A stretch of 64,000 bases of DNA from Acidovorax sp. NCPPB 4044 (GCF_028069655.1 NZ_JAMCOS010000001.1:2262001-2326000); one strand, 5' to 3'; numbered from the stretch's first letter, positions 48,560-58,158 are shown. A program made the numbers and translations. The notes: generated by a model from the letters alone, not told the origin.

Positions 48560-49902
48560 GGAATCTGCAATGGCTTTTATTGACGACGCTCCTGGGCTTT
48601 CTGTCCGCCTGCTCGGGTGTGCCGCCGAACCCTGCTGCCCGGCCTCCAGACGGCAGAACCGCCGCTGCCGAAGGAGAAGCTGAAGCCCGCATGCGGGAGG
48701 ACAGCGGCCGCTACATCATCATCGCGGTCGCCAATCCACTGCAACGCGTGCCTGGGCGGGCAGGCACCAGCCTCTCCAGCTATGGCGCCCCTCCGCGCTA
48801 TACGACCGGCGTGCAGGCTGCACGGCTCGTCGAGGCCATTGCGCGCGACTATGGACTGAAAGAGGCTGCGGCATGGCCCATCCCGACGTTGAATGTGCAT
48901 TGCATCGTTTTCGAGATCGACGGACGCCGCCCTCGCGACGACGTGATTGCCGCCCTCTCGAAAGACAGCCGCGTGGCCCTCGCGCAGCCGCTGCAGGACT
49001 TCTCGATGCAGGCGGCCCCGCCTGCGGCAGCGCCCTCCGCGGCAGTGAGCTACAACGATCCCTATGCGCCGCTGCAGCGGGGGTTCATCGACATGGCAGC
49101 CGCACAGGCGCATCGCATCACCGCGGGCAAAGGTGCCCACATCGCGGTCATCGATACCGGAGCGCAGACGGAACACCCGGACCTGCAAGGCCGCGCCACG
49201 GCGGTCTACAACATGGTGGACGAAGATGCCCGCGCCTTCCAGAAAGACCGGCACGGGACCGAGGTGCTGGGCATCATGGCGGCAGCCGGGAATAACCAGC
49301 AAGGGATCGTCGGCATGGCGCCGGAAGCGCGCTTCAGCATCTACAAGGCTTGCTGGTACCCGGTTGCTCCGCCAACGGCCGGGGCCCGCTGCAACTCGTT
49401 CACCCTGGCCAAGGCACTGGTCGCGGTGATGGCGTCCGATGCCCGCATCATCAACATGAGCCTCGGAGGGCCCGGAGACCCACTGCTCGGCCAGTTGCTG
49501 GGCCAATTGATCGCGCAGGGCAGGATCGTCGTCGCAGCGTTGCCGTCCTCCGGCCAGCGCACCGGGTTTCCAGCGTCGATCCCCGGTGTGATCGCCGTCG
49601 AATCCTCAGGCGCCCCCCGGGCATCCGGGGCGGACGGAGTTCTCATGGCCCCCGGAAAAGACGTGCTCACGCTCCAGCCCCTGGGGCGCTACGACTTTGC
49701 ATCGGGGTCTTCCATGGCAGCGGCCCACGTGAGCGGCATGGTGGCGCTGCTGCAATCCGCCGCACCGGACCTCGACCGGGATACCGTCGAGCGCCTGCTG
49801 CTGCGCAGTGAATCCTCTGAAGACAAGGGCCCCTTCATGGTGAACGCGGAGCGCGCCCTCGCCACCCTGCCCTCGTCGAACCATCGCCTGGCGGAGCGCT
49901 GA
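48556..49902 (+). CDS. Subtilisin-like (S8) serine protease lipoprotein
   Basis: A 448-residue secreted protease. The start is a GTG in a GTGA overlap with the anti-sigma stop. The N-terminus has a lipoprotein signal, WLLLTTLLGFLSAC. A propeptide-like region (about 50-155) precedes the catalytic domain. The triad is Asp200 (AVIDTGAQ), His233 (DRHGTEVLG) and Ser386 (ASGSSMAAAHVSG). Asn in INMSLGGPGD marks another S8 region. The protein is probably in the periplasm or outer membrane. The tight overlap with the sigma/anti-sigma pair says the three act together. Confidence 0.92.
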   Translation: MRNLQWLLLTTLLGFLSACSGVPPNPAARPPDGRTAAAEGEAEARMREDSGRYIIIAVANPLQRVPGRAGTSLSSYGAPPRYTTGVQAARLVEAIARDYGLKEAAAWPIPTLNVHCIVFEIDGRRPRDDVIAALSKDSRVALAQPLQDFSMQAAPPAAAPSAAVSYNDPYAPLQRGFIDMAAAQAHRITAGKGAHIAVIDTGAQTEHPDLQGRATAVYNMVDEDARAFQKDRHGTEVLGIMAAAGNNQQGIVGMAPEARFSIYKACWYPVAPPTAGARCNSFTLAKALVAVMASDARIINMSLGGPGDPLLGQLLGQLIAQGRIVVAALPSSGQRTGFPASIPGVIAVESSGAPRASGADGVLMAPGKDVLTLQPLGRYDFASGSSMAAAHVSGMVALLQSAAPDLDRDTVERLLLRSESSEDKGPFMVNAERALATLPSSNHRLAER

Positions 49903-50110
49903 GGCATGCGCGCCTTGGGCTCCAGGGGCGAGCGTACCTGCGCAGCAACGGTGGCGGCAGAACCGCTTTCCGCAGTGCCGCTGCCATGCCGTACCGGTTG
50001 TCTGGACGATTGAAAGCACCAATCGGATCGATGCAGGAAATCTTCCAGGCGCTCCCAACCCCGGCCTGGTCGAAAAGCACCCACGGTGGTCATACAAACC
50101 GGCCTCCCAC
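49903..50110. other. Intergenic region
   Basis: No gene or clear signal was seen in this 208-bp stretch between the protease and the following membrane protein. Confidence 0.4.
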
Positions 50111-50728
50111 ATGCTTTTCAAGAACGCACTGGTTTTCCTCCACCTGCTCGCCATGGCAGTCGCTATCGGCAAAATGCTCGAATACGATTTCCGCTTTCTC
50201 GGCATGATCCACCGGAAGATCACGCCGCAGCGCCGAGAGGAACTGCTGAGAACCAAGGCGACGATGACCGCGGCCTTATGGGTGCTGTGGGGCTCCGGAG
50301 CCTTCTTCGTCTACCTCGGCTACACGCACAGCCCGGAATACGTGATGAACGAAAAGCTCTGGATGAAAGTGCTTACGGTCAGCGCCCTCACGCTCAATGG
50401 CATGCTGATGCACCGCTTCGCCTTCCCCCACATGATGCAGGAGGGGGTGTTCCTGGAGTTTCCGCTGAAGCGGATCCTCAGCCTCACGCTGTTCGCCACG
50501 GTGTCTTCGGTATCGTGGCTCTATGCCTCGTTTCTCGGCATCGCAAGGTCCTGGAACCATGCCGTGTCGTTCGAGTACACATTGTGGGTCTATGCCGTGC
50601 TGCTGGCGGTCGCCGGTTGCGCATCCACCGGCCTGATGGTGGCGCTGCGCCACCGCTACCTCCAGTGCCCGGAAGCCTTCCCATCGCTTGCCTGGAACAC
50701 GAAAAAAGGCTGCCCCCACTCGTCTTGA
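50111..50728 (+). CDS. Integral membrane protein of unknown function
   Basis: A 205-residue protein with five hydrophobic segments (about 5-22, 55-73, 92-104, 119-140 and 150-178). It contains charged loops such as RKITPQRREELLRTKATM and a Cys/Pro-rich tail ending GCPHSS. It has the look of small DUF2214-like membrane proteins, but no family was recognised with confidence. It ends at a bidirectional terminator shared with icd. Confidence 0.7.
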   Translation: MLFKNALVFLHLLAMAVAIGKMLEYDFRFLGMIHRKITPQRREELLRTKATMTAALWVLWGSGAFFVYLGYTHSPEYVMNEKLWMKVLTVSALTLNGMLMHRFAFPHMMQEGVFLEFPLKRILSLTLFATVSSVSWLYASFLGIARSWNHAVSFEYTLWVYAVLLAVAGCASTGLMVALRHRYLQCPEAFPSLAWNTKKGCPHSS

Positions 50729-50764
50729 AAGCCGAAGCCCGTGATGCAGGGCCGGCGGAAAAAC

Positions 50765-50797
50765 AAAAAGCCCGGTGCTCTGCGCACCGGGCTTTTT
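50765..50797. terminator. Bidirectional terminator between membrane protein and icd
   Basis: A 14-bp stem AAAAAGCCCGGTGC/GCACCGGGCTTTTT with a 5-nt loop lies between two convergent genes. Confidence 0.92.
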
Positions 50798-50837
50798 CAC
50801 ATGCTCTGCCTGCGCGTTTGCGGCGCGCGGGCCCCGA

Positions 50838-52097
50838 TCACATGTTGTCGATCATCACCTGGCCGAAACCGGAGCAGCTGACCTGCGTTGCGCCCTCCAT
50901 GAGGCGTGCGAAGTCATAGGTCACCTTCTTGCTCTTGATGGACTTTTCCATGGAACTGATGATGAGGTCAGCGGCTTCGGTCCAGCCCATGTGGCGCAGC
51001 ATCATTTCTGCCGACAGGATTTCGGACCCGGGGTTCACGTAGTCCTTGCCGGCGTACTTCGGCGCCGTGCCGTGGGTGGCTTCGAACATCGCGACGGAAT
51101 CCGACAGGTTCGCACCGGGAGCGATGCCGATGCCGCCCACCTGCGCGGCCAGAGCGTCGGACACATAGTCGCCGTTAAGGTTAAGCGTGGCGATCACGCT
51201 GTATTCGGCGGGGCGCAAAAGGATCTGCTGCAGGAAGGCATCGGCGATGCTGTCCTTGACCGTGATTTCCTTGCCGGTGCGTGGGTTCTTGAACTTCATC
51301 CACGGGCCGCCGTCGATCAGCTCAGCGCCGAATTCCTTGGCGGCCAATTCGTAGGCCCAGTCACGGAAGCCACCTTCGGTGAACTTCATGATGTTGCCCT
51401 TGTGCACGATGGTCACGCTGGGCTTGTCGTTGTCGATGGCGTACTGGATGGCCTTGCGCACCAGGCGCTGCGTGCCTTCGCGGGACACAGGTTTCACGCC
51501 GATGCCGGAGGTTTCGGGGAAGCGGATCTTCTTCACACCGAATTCTTCCTGCAGGAGCTTGATGAGCTTCTTGGCCTTTTCCGATTCGGCTTCGAACTCG
51601 ATGCCGGCATAGATATCTTCCGAGTTCTCACGGAAGATGACCATGTTGGTCTTCTCGGGTTCCTTCACGGGCGAAGGAACGCCCTTGAAGTACTGGATGG
51701 GGCGCAGGCAGACATAAAGGTCGAGTTCCTGGCGCAGCGCCACGTTCAGCGAACGGATGCCACCGCCGACGGGGGTGGTCAGTGGGCCCTTGATCGACAC
51801 CACGTAATCGCGCACGGCGTGCAGGGTCTCTTCAGGCAGCCACACGTCCGGGCCATACACCTTGGTGGACTTTTCGCCGGCATACACTTCCATCCAGTGG
51901 ATCTTGCGCTTGCCGCCGTAGGCCTTGGCAACGGCGGCATCCACCACCTTGAGCATCACCGGGGTGATGTCGAGACCAGTACCGTCGCCCTCGATGTAAG
52001 GAATGATGGGCTGTTCCGGCACGTTCAGGGACATGTCGGTGTTGACGGTGATTTTCTGGCCTTCGGCAGGCACCTTGATGTGCTGGTAGCTGGTCAT
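50838..52097 (-). CDS. icd: Isocitrate dehydrogenase (NADP-dependent)
   Basis: A 419-residue enzyme of the E. coli Icd type, oxidatively decarboxylating isocitrate to 2-oxoglutarate with NADP+ in the TCA cycle. Recognisable segments include [53 protein letters not shown] (with the substrate-binding/phosphorylatable Ser), [50 protein letters not shown] and the nucleotide site [35 protein letters not shown]. The start at 52097 fits the family N-terminus. It is monocistronic with a strong terminator. Confidence 0.97.
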   Translation of the reverse strand: MTSYQHIKVPAEGQKITVNTDMSLNVPEQPIIPYIEGDGTGLDITPVMLKVVDAAVAKAYGGKRKIHWMEVYAGEKSTKVYGPDVWLPEETLHAVRDYVVSIKGPLTTPVGGGIRSLNVALRQELDLYVCLRPIQYFKGVPSPVKEPEKTNMVIFRENSEDIYAGIEFEAESEKAKKLIKLLQEEFGVKKIRFPETSGIGVKPVSREGTQRLVRKAIQYAIDNDKPSVTIVHKGNIMKFTEGGFRDWAYELAAKEFGAELIDGGPWMKFKNPRTGKEITVKDSIADAFLQQILLRPAEYSVIATLNLNGDYVSDALAAQVGGIGIAPGANLSDSVAMFEATHGTAPKYAGKDYVNPGSEILSAEMMLRHMGWTEAADLIISSMEKSIKSKKVTYDFARLMEGATQVSCSGFGQVMIDNM

Positions 52098-52302
52098 GGA
52101 ACGGTTATCTCCAGTGGATGGGCGCCGAGGGCGCGGTGCCTCAGCGGACTGTGCGATGCGGCACAAAACGCAATGATTCTAGCGACAAAAATTTGCGCCT
52201 CCCGGCTGTCAACGGCCTGGGCTGCGGTATCGTTGTGTCAGGGCTTCGCGGGCCTTCGCGGGGCTCGCAAACCTTCCTAAACTCATCAAGGAAACGGCAC
52301 AT

Positions 52303-52518
52303 ATGAAAAAACTCCTCGCTGTCCTGATCGCTGGTCTCTTCACCGCCGGCGCATTCGCACAAGCTCCCGCCCAGGCTCCGGCCACGTCTTCCGCTCCAGT
52401 GGCTGCCGATACGAGCGCCGCAGCCCCCAAGGCCCACGCCAAGTCGAAGGCCGGCAAGAGCAACAAGCACAAGGTCGCACACAAGAAGACCAAGAAGCAT
52501 TCCAAGGCTGCTGCCTGA
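52303..52518 (+). CDS. Small secreted Lys/His/Ala-rich protein, Asr-like
   Basis: A 71-residue protein. The signal peptide KKLLAVLIAGLFTAGAFAQA leaves a mature chain of 50 residues built from Ala/Pro and then a strongly basic tail, KAHAKSKAGKSNKHKVAHKKTKKHSKAAA. The composition resembles acid-shock (Asr) proteins, but no homologue can be claimed. AGGAAACGGCACAT precedes the ATG. A hairpin with a T-rich trailer follows at 52577. Confidence 0.75.
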   Translation: MKKLLAVLIAGLFTAGAFAQAPAQAPATSSAPVAADTSAAAPKAHAKSKAGKSNKHKVAHKKTKKHSKAAA

Positions 52519-52576
52519 TCCGGCATACGGCCCTGAAGGAAATACCGCTCGCACCGGGCGCATTTCCAGCCCCTCG

Positions 52577-52596
52577 AAGCCCGCTGACGCGGGCTT
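52577..52596 (+). terminator. Probable terminator after the Asr-like gene
   Basis: An 8-bp stem AAGCCCGC/GCGGGCTT with the 4-nt loop TGAC is followed by TGCTTTTGG. Confidence 0.55.
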
Positions 52597-52663
52597 TGCT
52601 TTTGGCTGGTACGCTGGGCCCGTCGTGCCCAACCCTCCTTCGCATTGGATGAAAGCCCACCCC

Positions 52664-53158
52664 ATGACCCTCGATCCTTTGCCCGGTGCTCGCCGGGCCG
52701 TCTGCCATCTGCGCCGCCTGGGCGCCGCAGTGGCCATCGCTGCTGCGGGAATCGGCGCCGCCACGGCGCAGGAAGGGCCCCAGCTCGATCTGCAGCGGGT
52801 GGAACTCACGGCAGGCATGCACCGCATCGACGCCCAGGTCGCGCTGACGCCCCAGGAAAGGCAGATCGGTCTGATGAACCGCAAGGACATGCCGCCGCAG
52901 GAAGGCATGCTCTTCGTGTTCTCGGAGCCCGCCGTCCAGTGCTTCTGGATGAAAAACACGCTGCTCCCGCTGACGGCGGCTTTCGTCGCAGACGATGGAA
53001 CCATCGTCAATCTCGCGGACATGAAGCCGCAGACGCTGGATTCGCATTGCTCCGACAAGCCCGTGCGCTTCGTGCTGGAGATGAACCAGGGATGGTTCTC
53101 CAAGCGCAGCATCAAGCCAGGCTCGAAGCTTTCCGGCGCGCCCTTCGCCAAACGCTGA
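52664..53158 (+). CDS. DUF192 family exported protein
   Basis: A 164-residue protein with a signal peptide (RLGAAVAIAAAGIGAATAQ). The DUF192 core reads ALTPQERQIGLMNRKDMPPQEGMLFVFSEPAVQCFWMKNTLLPLTAAFVADDGTIVNLADMKPQT, containing the family MxN/WMKNT(L)xPLD-like motif. The function is unknown. The start is uncertain: ATG at 52664 has GGATGAAAG upstream, while ATG at 52649 and GTG at 52625 are in frame. Confidence 0.85.
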   Translation: MTLDPLPGARRAVCHLRRLGAAVAIAAAGIGAATAQEGPQLDLQRVELTAGMHRIDAQVALTPQERQIGLMNRKDMPPQEGMLFVFSEPAVQCFWMKNTLLPLTAAFVADDGTIVNLADMKPQTLDSHCSDKPVRFVLEMNQGWFSKRSIKPGSKLSGAPFAKR

Positions 53159-53181
53159 GGCCGAACATGCGGCCATGAATG

Positions 53182-53207
53182 AAAAACGGCCCTCACGGGC
53201 CGTTTTT
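53182..53207. terminator. Bidirectional terminator between DUF192 and sodB
   Basis: A stem AAAAACGGCCC/GGGCCGTTTTT with a 4-nt loop (TCAC) lies between two convergent genes. Confidence 0.88.
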
Positions 53208-53253
53208 TTATGGCTGTCTGGCTGTCACCGGCCAGCAGCGAAGATGCCAGGAA

Positions 53254-53838
53254 TCACGCCGCGAAATTGCTTTCAGCGAACTTCCAGTTCACCAGCTTGT
53301 CGAGGAAGGTTTCCACGAACTTCGGGCGCAGGTTGCGGTAGTCGATGTAGTACGCGTGTTCCCACACGTCCACCGTCAGCAGCGCCTTGTCGGCGGTGGT
53401 GAGCGGCGTGCCCGCAGCACCCGTGTTGACGATGTCCACGCTGCCGTCGGCCTTCTTCACGAGCCACGTCCAGCCGGAGCCGAAGTTGCCGACCGCGCTC
53501 TTCACGAAAGCTTCCTTGAAGGCGGCATAGCTGCCCCACTTGGCGTTGATGGCTTCGGCCAGGGCACCGGACGGTTCGCCGCCGCCGTTGGGCGCCATGC
53601 AGTTCCAGAAGAAGGTGTGGTTCCAGATCTGCGCCGCATTGTTGTAGATGCCGCCACTGGACTTCTTGATGATCTCTTCGAGCGCCATGTTCTCGAATTC
53701 GGTGCCCTTCTGGAGATTGTTCAGGTTCACCACGTAGGCATTGTGGTGCTTGCCGTGGTGGTACTCCAGGGTCTCCTGGCTGTAGTGCGGCGCCAGCGAG
53801 TCGATGGGGTAAGGCAACGGTGGCAGGGTGTGTTCCAT
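53254..53838 (-). CDS. sodB: Superoxide dismutase [Fe], SodB type
   Basis: A 194-residue Fe/Mn-type superoxide dismutase that converts superoxide to peroxide and oxygen in the cytoplasm. The ligands and core are evident: [62 protein letters not shown] and the C-terminal ligand pair [15 protein letters not shown]. The length and the [11 protein letters not shown] / FGSGW pattern favour the iron type. It is convergent with the DUF192 gene. Confidence 0.95.
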   Translation of the reverse strand: MEHTLPPLPYPIDSLAPHYSQETLEYHHGKHHNAYVVNLNNLQKGTEFENMALEEIIKKSSGGIYNNAAQIWNHTFFWNCMAPNGGGEPSGALAEAINAKWGSYAAFKEAFVKSAVGNFGSGWTWLVKKADGSVDIVNTGAAGTPLTTADKALLTVDVWEHAYYIDYRNLRPKFVETFLDKLVNWKFAESNFAA

Positions 53839-53996
53839 GTGCGGTCCTTCGTGGGGTGGATTGAATTGAAATTGAATGCCTGCAGATGCAGCGCCGCCCG
53901 AGCACATGCGGCGCAACAGGGCGGCATTGTAGGAAGTTAATGGTGCAGTGCGCTGTAGGCGACGGTCCAGAGCCCCGCAGTCCGCGGCGCGGCCCC

Positions 53997-55322
53997 TCAG
54001 AGCAGCCGGGGCGGCGACACGGTCAGATCGATGGTCCCGTCGGAGACGGCGGCACGCACACCGTCCCCGGTGCGAACCTGGGCCGTGCGGGTCACGGGCC
54101 GCCCTTCGCCGTCCGTGAGCAAGGCATAGCCGCGCTGGAGCACCAGGCGCGGGTCCAGCAGGTCGAGGCGCAGCGCGGCATGGTCCAGCCGCCGCTGCTG
54201 GGCAGCCAAGCACTGGCTGACCGCTCTCGGCAGTTGGGCGGCCAGCGCGTCCTGCCGCTGCGCCAGCCGCTGCGCCGACCACGCAGCGCCATGCCGCAAC
54301 TGCTGGGCCAGGCGCGCCAACCGCGAATCCTGCCGGGACACCAGGCCCGACGGCCGGCCGAGGCGCTGCGCGGCCATGTCCAGGCGCTGCTGGCGCTGGT
54401 CGAGCTGGCGCTGGACGCCGTCGCCCAGGCGGCCTGCCAGCACGTCGAAGCCCGCCATCCATACGGCGCGCGGCTGCGCGACCAGTTCGGCGGCGGCCGT
54501 CGGCGTGGGAGCCCGCAGGTCCGCACAGAAATCCGCAATGGTGAAGTCGGTTTCGTGCCCCACGCCCGACACCACCGGGACGGGGCTCTGCGAGACCGTG
54601 CGTGCGAGCTGTTCGTCGTTGAAGGCCCACAGGTCCTCGATGGAGCCCCCGCCCCGCACCAGCAGGATCACGTCCACCGGAGGCTGCCCCGCACCCCTTC
54701 CCGAATCGCCTCCCGGCGGGTCCGCCATCCGGTACAGCGAGCGCAGGGCCGCGCAGATCGACGCCGGCGCCGCGGCCCCCTGGACGAGCGCGGGCGCCAG
54801 CACCACAGGCAGGTGCGGCACCCGCCGGCGCAAGGCGGTGACCACGTCGTGGAGCGCCGCGGCGCCCGGGGAGGTGGCGAGGCCGATCGCCCGCGGCATG
54901 ACCGGCAGGCTGCGCTTGCGCCCGGCGTCGAACAGGCCCTCGGCCTCCAGCCGGGCCTTGAGTTGCAGGAACTGCTCGAACAAGGCGCCCTGTCCCGCGC
55001 GCTGCAGGCTCTCCACGATGAACTGGAGGTCGCCACGCGCCTCATACACGCCCAGGCGTCCGCGCAGCTCGACCAGTTCGCCGTCGCGGGGAACGAAATC
55101 CAGCAACTGGGCTGCGCGGCGGAACATCGCGCACCGGATCTGGCCCTGGCCGTCCTTGATCGAGAAGTAGCAATGACCGCTGGACGCGCGCGAGAAGCCC
55201 GTGATCTCCCCGCGCACCGCGACAGGGTTGAATCGTGCCTCCAGGGCATCAGCAACGGCGCGGCACAGCGCCCCGACTTCCCAGATTCGCGGCGCCGCTG
55301 CTGGATTCTGGCGCTCAAACAT
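53997..55322 (-). CDS. xseA: Exodeoxyribonuclease VII large subunit
   Basis: A 441-residue protein. The N-terminal OB fold is visible as [56 protein letters not shown]. The nuclease core follows with [48 protein letters not shown] and [32 protein letters not shown]. The C-terminal part is a coiled coil. The enzyme degrades single-stranded DNA with XseB, whose gene is not in this window. The start at 55322 is chosen for family length; the frame stays open to 55427. The ribosome site is weak. Confidence 0.94.
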   Translation of the reverse strand: MFERQNPAAAPRIWEVGALCRAVADALEARFNPVAVRGEITGFSRASSGHCYFSIKDGQGQIRCAMFRRAAQLLDFVPRDGELVELRGRLGVYEARGDLQFIVESLQRAGQGALFEQFLQLKARLEAEGLFDAGRKRSLPVMPRAIGLATSPGAAALHDVVTALRRRVPHLPVVLAPALVQGAAAPASICAALRSLYRMADPPGGDSGRGAGQPPVDVILLVRGGGSIEDLWAFNDEQLARTVSQSPVPVVSGVGHETDFTIADFCADLRAPTPTAAAELVAQPRAVWMAGFDVLAGRLGDGVQRQLDQRQQRLDMAAQRLGRPSGLVSRQDSRLARLAQQLRHGAAWSAQRLAQRQDALAAQLPRAVSQCLAAQQRRLDHAALRLDLLDPRLVLQRGYALLTDGEGRPVTRTAQVRTGDGVRAAVSDGTIDLTVSPPRLL

Positions 55323-55684
55323 CCGCGCCACCGGGGTTGCGAGGGCGGGCCGCACCGGCAGTAGTCCACAAGCCCGCCAGAGCGGGAACGCTGCCATGGC
55401 GCAAAGCCGCGCCCCCTGGCAAGCCACGCATATCCGTGCAAGTCATTGATTCATAACAATATTTTGCTGCGCAATTTTTCATCAATCTGTCAAAGTCTCG
55501 ATTTGGCGCCACTTGGCGGGTGTTACACACCCGGTTGCCCACAAAGTTATCCACAGAAAATGTGGGCGGCTGTGGAAAGAAGGATGGCCGGGGGGCGAGG
55601 CACGGGGAAGCCGCTGCGGAGGGACCGGACGGCCATGGTGCTGGGCCATAATCGCGGATTGCTTCCATCTGCGCGGAGAGAGAA
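55323..55684. other. Divergent xseA/exbB intergenic region with DnaA-box-like cluster
   Basis: This 362-bp region between the divergent xseA and exbB genes contains an AT-rich stretch (about 55444-55495) and a cluster of DnaA-box-like nonamers next to it. No gene was seen. Confidence 0.6.
55535..55579 (+). promoter_or_regulatory. Cluster of DnaA-box-like sequences
   Basis: One perfect DnaA box TTATCCACA lies at 55547-55555. Near-matches are TTGCCCACA at 55535 and, on the opposite strand, CCGCCCACA (55561-55569) and CTTTCCACA (55571-55579). They may bind DnaA at the exbB promoter. Confidence 0.5.
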
Positions 55685-56311
55685 TTGCTGTCGATCATAC
55701 AAGCCGCAGGCTGGCCGATCTGGCCCTTGATAGCCTGCTCCATCCTGGCGCTGGCACTCGTGGTGGAGCGCTTCATCGCACTCAAGACCGCACGCGTCGC
55801 CCCGCCCAAGCTGCTGGACGAAGCCATCTCCGTCTCTTCCCGCGGGCTGCCCACGCCCGACGTCGTGAACCAGCTCTCGCAGAACTCCGCCCTCGGGGAA
55901 GTGCTGGCCAGCGGCCTGCGCACCCTGAACAGCCATCCCCAGAGCAGCGATGCCGACATCCGCGCTGCCATGGAAGGCACCGGGCGCGCCGTCGCCCAGC
56001 GGCTCGAGAAGTACCTGAATGCGCTCGCCACCATCGCGTCGGCCGCTCCGCTGCTGGGCCTGCTGGGCACGGTGATCGGCATGATCGAGATCTTCGGCTC
56101 GCAAGGCAGCAGCGCCACGGGCACCGGCAACCCCGCGCAACTGGCCCACGGCATTTCGATCGCGCTCTACAACACCGCCTTCGGCCTGATCGTGGCGATC
56201 CCGACGCTGATCCTCTGGCGCTACTTCCGCAGCCGCGTGGACGCCTACCTCCTCACGCTCGAACTCGCTTCCGAGCAGTTCGTGCGCCACATCCATCGCC
56301 TGCGCAAGTGA
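55685..56311 (+). CDS. exbB: MotA/TolQ/ExbB proton channel family protein
   Basis: A 208-residue inner-membrane protein with three helices (about 9-28, 112-133 and 158-178) and the ExbB/TolQ core YLNALATIASAAPLLGLLGTVIGMIEIFGS. It starts at TTG (55685), with GGAGAG a few bases upstream. It forms a proton-driven complex with the ExbD-like protein encoded next; it could power TonB (and the receptor at 32438) or be TolQ-like. No tonB or tolA is adjacent. Confidence 0.9.
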   Translation: MLSIIQAAGWPIWPLIACSILALALVVERFIALKTARVAPPKLLDEAISVSSRGLPTPDVVNQLSQNSALGEVLASGLRTLNSHPQSSDADIRAAMEGTGRAVAQRLEKYLNALATIASAAPLLGLLGTVIGMIEIFGSQGSSATGTGNPAQLAHGISIALYNTAFGLIVAIPTLILWRYFRSRVDAYLLTLELASEQFVRHIHRLRK

Positions 56312-56401
56312 GGTGGCAGCGGCAGCGGCAGCGGGGCTGAAGCCCCCGCCGGCCCGGCCGCCCCGAACACTCGCGCACCGTTTCTGCCGCAGGTCCCGCC
56401 C

Positions 56402-56827
56402 ATGAATTTCCGCCCGCGTCCCAAGGAAGAGCCGGAGATCAACCTGATCCCGTTCATCGACGTGCTGCTCGTGATCCTCATCTTCCTGATGCTCTCGACC
56501 ACCTACAGCAAGTTCACCGAACTGCAGCTCACCCTGCCCGTGGCAGACGCCGAGCAGCAGCGCGACCACCCCAAGGAAGTGATCGTCGCCGTGTCGCCGG
56601 ACGGCCGCTACGCCGTGAACAAGGCCACTGTGGACGGCAAGGGCGTGGACGCCATCGCGCAGGCGCTCACCGCCGCGGCGACCGCCGGGCGCGAGAGCGT
56701 GGTCATCATCAGCGCCGACGCCAACGCGCCGCACCAGGCGGTGATTTCCGTGATGGAGGCCGCACGGCGCGTGGGCCTTTCGCAGATCACCTTCGCCACC
56801 CAGTCCTCCGCCAGCGCGGGCCGCTGA
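56402..56827 (+). CDS. exbD: ExbD/TolR biopolymer transport protein
   Basis: A 141-residue protein with an N-terminal cytoplasmic tail, one membrane helix (about 19-37, FIDVLLVILIFLMLSTTY) with the essential Asp of the ExbD/TolR family (NLIPFIDVLLVI), and a periplasmic domain. It pairs with the ExbB-like channel encoded 90 bp upstream to harness the proton gradient. The operon continues into lpxK. Confidence 0.92.
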   Translation: MNFRPRPKEEPEINLIPFIDVLLVILIFLMLSTTYSKFTELQLTLPVADAEQQRDHPKEVIVAVSPDGRYAVNKATVDGKGVDAIAQALTAAATAGRESVVIISADANAPHQAVISVMEAARRVGLSQITFATQSSASAGR

Positions 56828-56833
56828 TCCGGG

Positions 56834-57949
56834 ATGGCGCCGCGCAACCGGCATGGTGCGCCGCCGCCCGGCGACCCGCCTTTTCCCCCCCCTTCTACGC
56901 ACTCTTCCCGGCCGGCTTCTTCCCGGCCAGCCGCCGACGGCCTCCAGCGCATCTGGCGCCGCCGCGGCTGGGCAGCCTGGATGCTGTCGCCGCTCGCCGT
57001 GCTCTATGGCGCGGTGGCGGGCCTGCGCCGCCGGCTCTACTGCACCGGCATCCTGCGCAGCGAACGCTTGCCCGTGCCGGTCGTCGTGGTGGGCAACGTG
57101 ATCGCCGGCGGCGCGGGCAAGACGCCCGTGGTGCAGGCCGTGGTGCGTGAACTGCGCCAGCGCGGATGGCGCCCTGGCGTGGTGTCGCGCGGGTACGGGC
57201 GCGGCACGTCGGATTGCCGGGAAGTGCTGCCGGACAGCCTCCCGGGCGATGTCGGCGACGAGCCGCTGCTGCTGGCCCACAGCACCGGCGCCCCGGTGTT
57301 CGTCGCCCCGCTGCGCGCGCAGGCCGCACGCGCCCTGCTGGCGCAACACCCCGGCACCGACGTCATCGTGTGCGACGACGGCCTGCAGCACTGGGCCCTG
57401 GCGCGCGACATCGAGCTCTGCGTTTTCAACGAGGAAGGCATCGGCAACGGTTTCCTGCTGCCCGCCGGCCCCCTGCGGGAACCCTGGCCCCGCAGCGTGG
57501 ACGCGGTGCTCCATGCGGGCCCCGCCCCGCGCGGAGCGGAGGCAACGCCGCTCGGCACCCATGCGCTGCGCCGGTCGCTGGCATCCCACGCAGTCGGGCA
57601 GGATGGCCAGGCCGTGCCGCTGGCCCGATTGCGCGACCGGCCCCTGCACGCCGTGGCGGCCATCGCCCGGCCGCAGGCGTTTTTCGACATGCTCCGCGCG
57701 GAAGGCCTGGACGTCGCCGACACCACGGGCCTGCCGGATCACTATGATTTTGATAGCTGGAAACCCAATGAATCCGGCGGCATGACGCTTGTCTGCACCG
57801 AAAAGGACGCTGCCAAGCTGTGGAAGACCCAGCCCCACGCCCTGGCAGTGCCGCTCGTGGTCGAGATCGATCCCGCCTTCTTCGAGCGGCTGCACGGGCG
57901 GCTGCAGGCCCTCACCGGGCGCTCGCTATCATCGGCCTCCGCTTCCTGA
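56834..57949 (+). CDS. lpxK: Tetraacyldisaccharide 4'-kinase
   Basis: A 371-residue LpxK, which phosphorylates the lipid A disaccharide precursor at the 4' position in the inner membrane. Seen are the membrane-anchoring N-terminal helix ([19 protein letters not shown]), the P-loop [37 protein letters not shown] and the C-terminal [10 protein letters not shown]. The N-terminus has a Pro/Ser-rich extension of about 36 residues not typical of the family. Between LPDHYDF and TLVCTEKDA the frame runs through a copy of the dispersed hairpin element, encoding [11 protein letters not shown]. The frame is intact. Confidence 0.93.
   Translation: MAPRNRHGAPPPGDPPFPPPSTHSSRPASSRPAADGLQRIWRRRGWAAWMLSPLAVLYGAVAGLRRRLYCTGILRSERLPVPVVVVGNVIAGGAGKTPVVQAVVRELRQRGWRPGVVSRGYGRGTSDCREVLPDSLPGDVGDEPLLLAHSTGAPVFVAPLRAQAARALLAQHPGTDVIVCDDGLQHWALARDIELCVFNEEGIGNGFLLPAGPLREPWPRSVDAVLHAGPAPRGAEATPLGTHALRRSLASHAVGQDGQAVPLARLRDRPLHAVAAIARPQAFFDMLRAEGLDVADTTGLPDHYDFDSWKPNESGGMTLVCTEKDAAKLWKTQPHALAVPLVVEIDPAFFERLHGRLQALTGRSLSSASAS
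57742..57784 (-). repeat. Dispersed hairpin element, copy E (inside lpxK)
   Basis: Read on the minus strand the element is CATGCCGCCGGATTCATTG followed by a diverged linker and CTAT-N7-ATAG. It lies within lpxK and is translated in frame on the opposite strand as [14 protein letters not shown]. Confidence 0.75.
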
Positions 57950-57975
57950 AACCCTCTTCTTGCCCACCCACTGCC

Positions 57976-58158
57976 ATGGATCCCAAACTGCTCGAACTGC
58001 TGGTCTGCCCCGTCACCAAAGGTCCGCTGACCCATGACCGCGAGCGCGGCGAGCTGGTGTCGCGCAGCGCGCGCCTGGCCTACCCGGTGCGGGACGGCAT
58101 CCCCGTCCTGCTGGAAGCCGAAGCCCGCACGCTGACCGACGCGGAGCTGGAAGCGTGA
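57976..58158 (+). CDS. Trm112-family protein (YcaR-like)
   Basis: A 60-residue protein. [49 protein letters not shown] is the Trm112/YcaR pattern. The single CPVTKGPL motif lacks the second zinc-binding pair of the eukaryotic version. The gene sits between lpxK and kdsB and overlaps kdsB by 4 nt, the standard location in proteobacteria. The function is unknown. Confidence 0.92.
   Translation: MDPKLLELLVCPVTKGPLTHDRERGELVSRSARLAYPVRDGIPVLLEAEARTLTDAELEA

Noticed and set aside
55535..55579. Chromosomal replication origin
   Set aside because: Only one exact DnaA box, and none of dnaA, dnaN or gyrB is nearby. It is reported only as a DnaA-box-like cluster.
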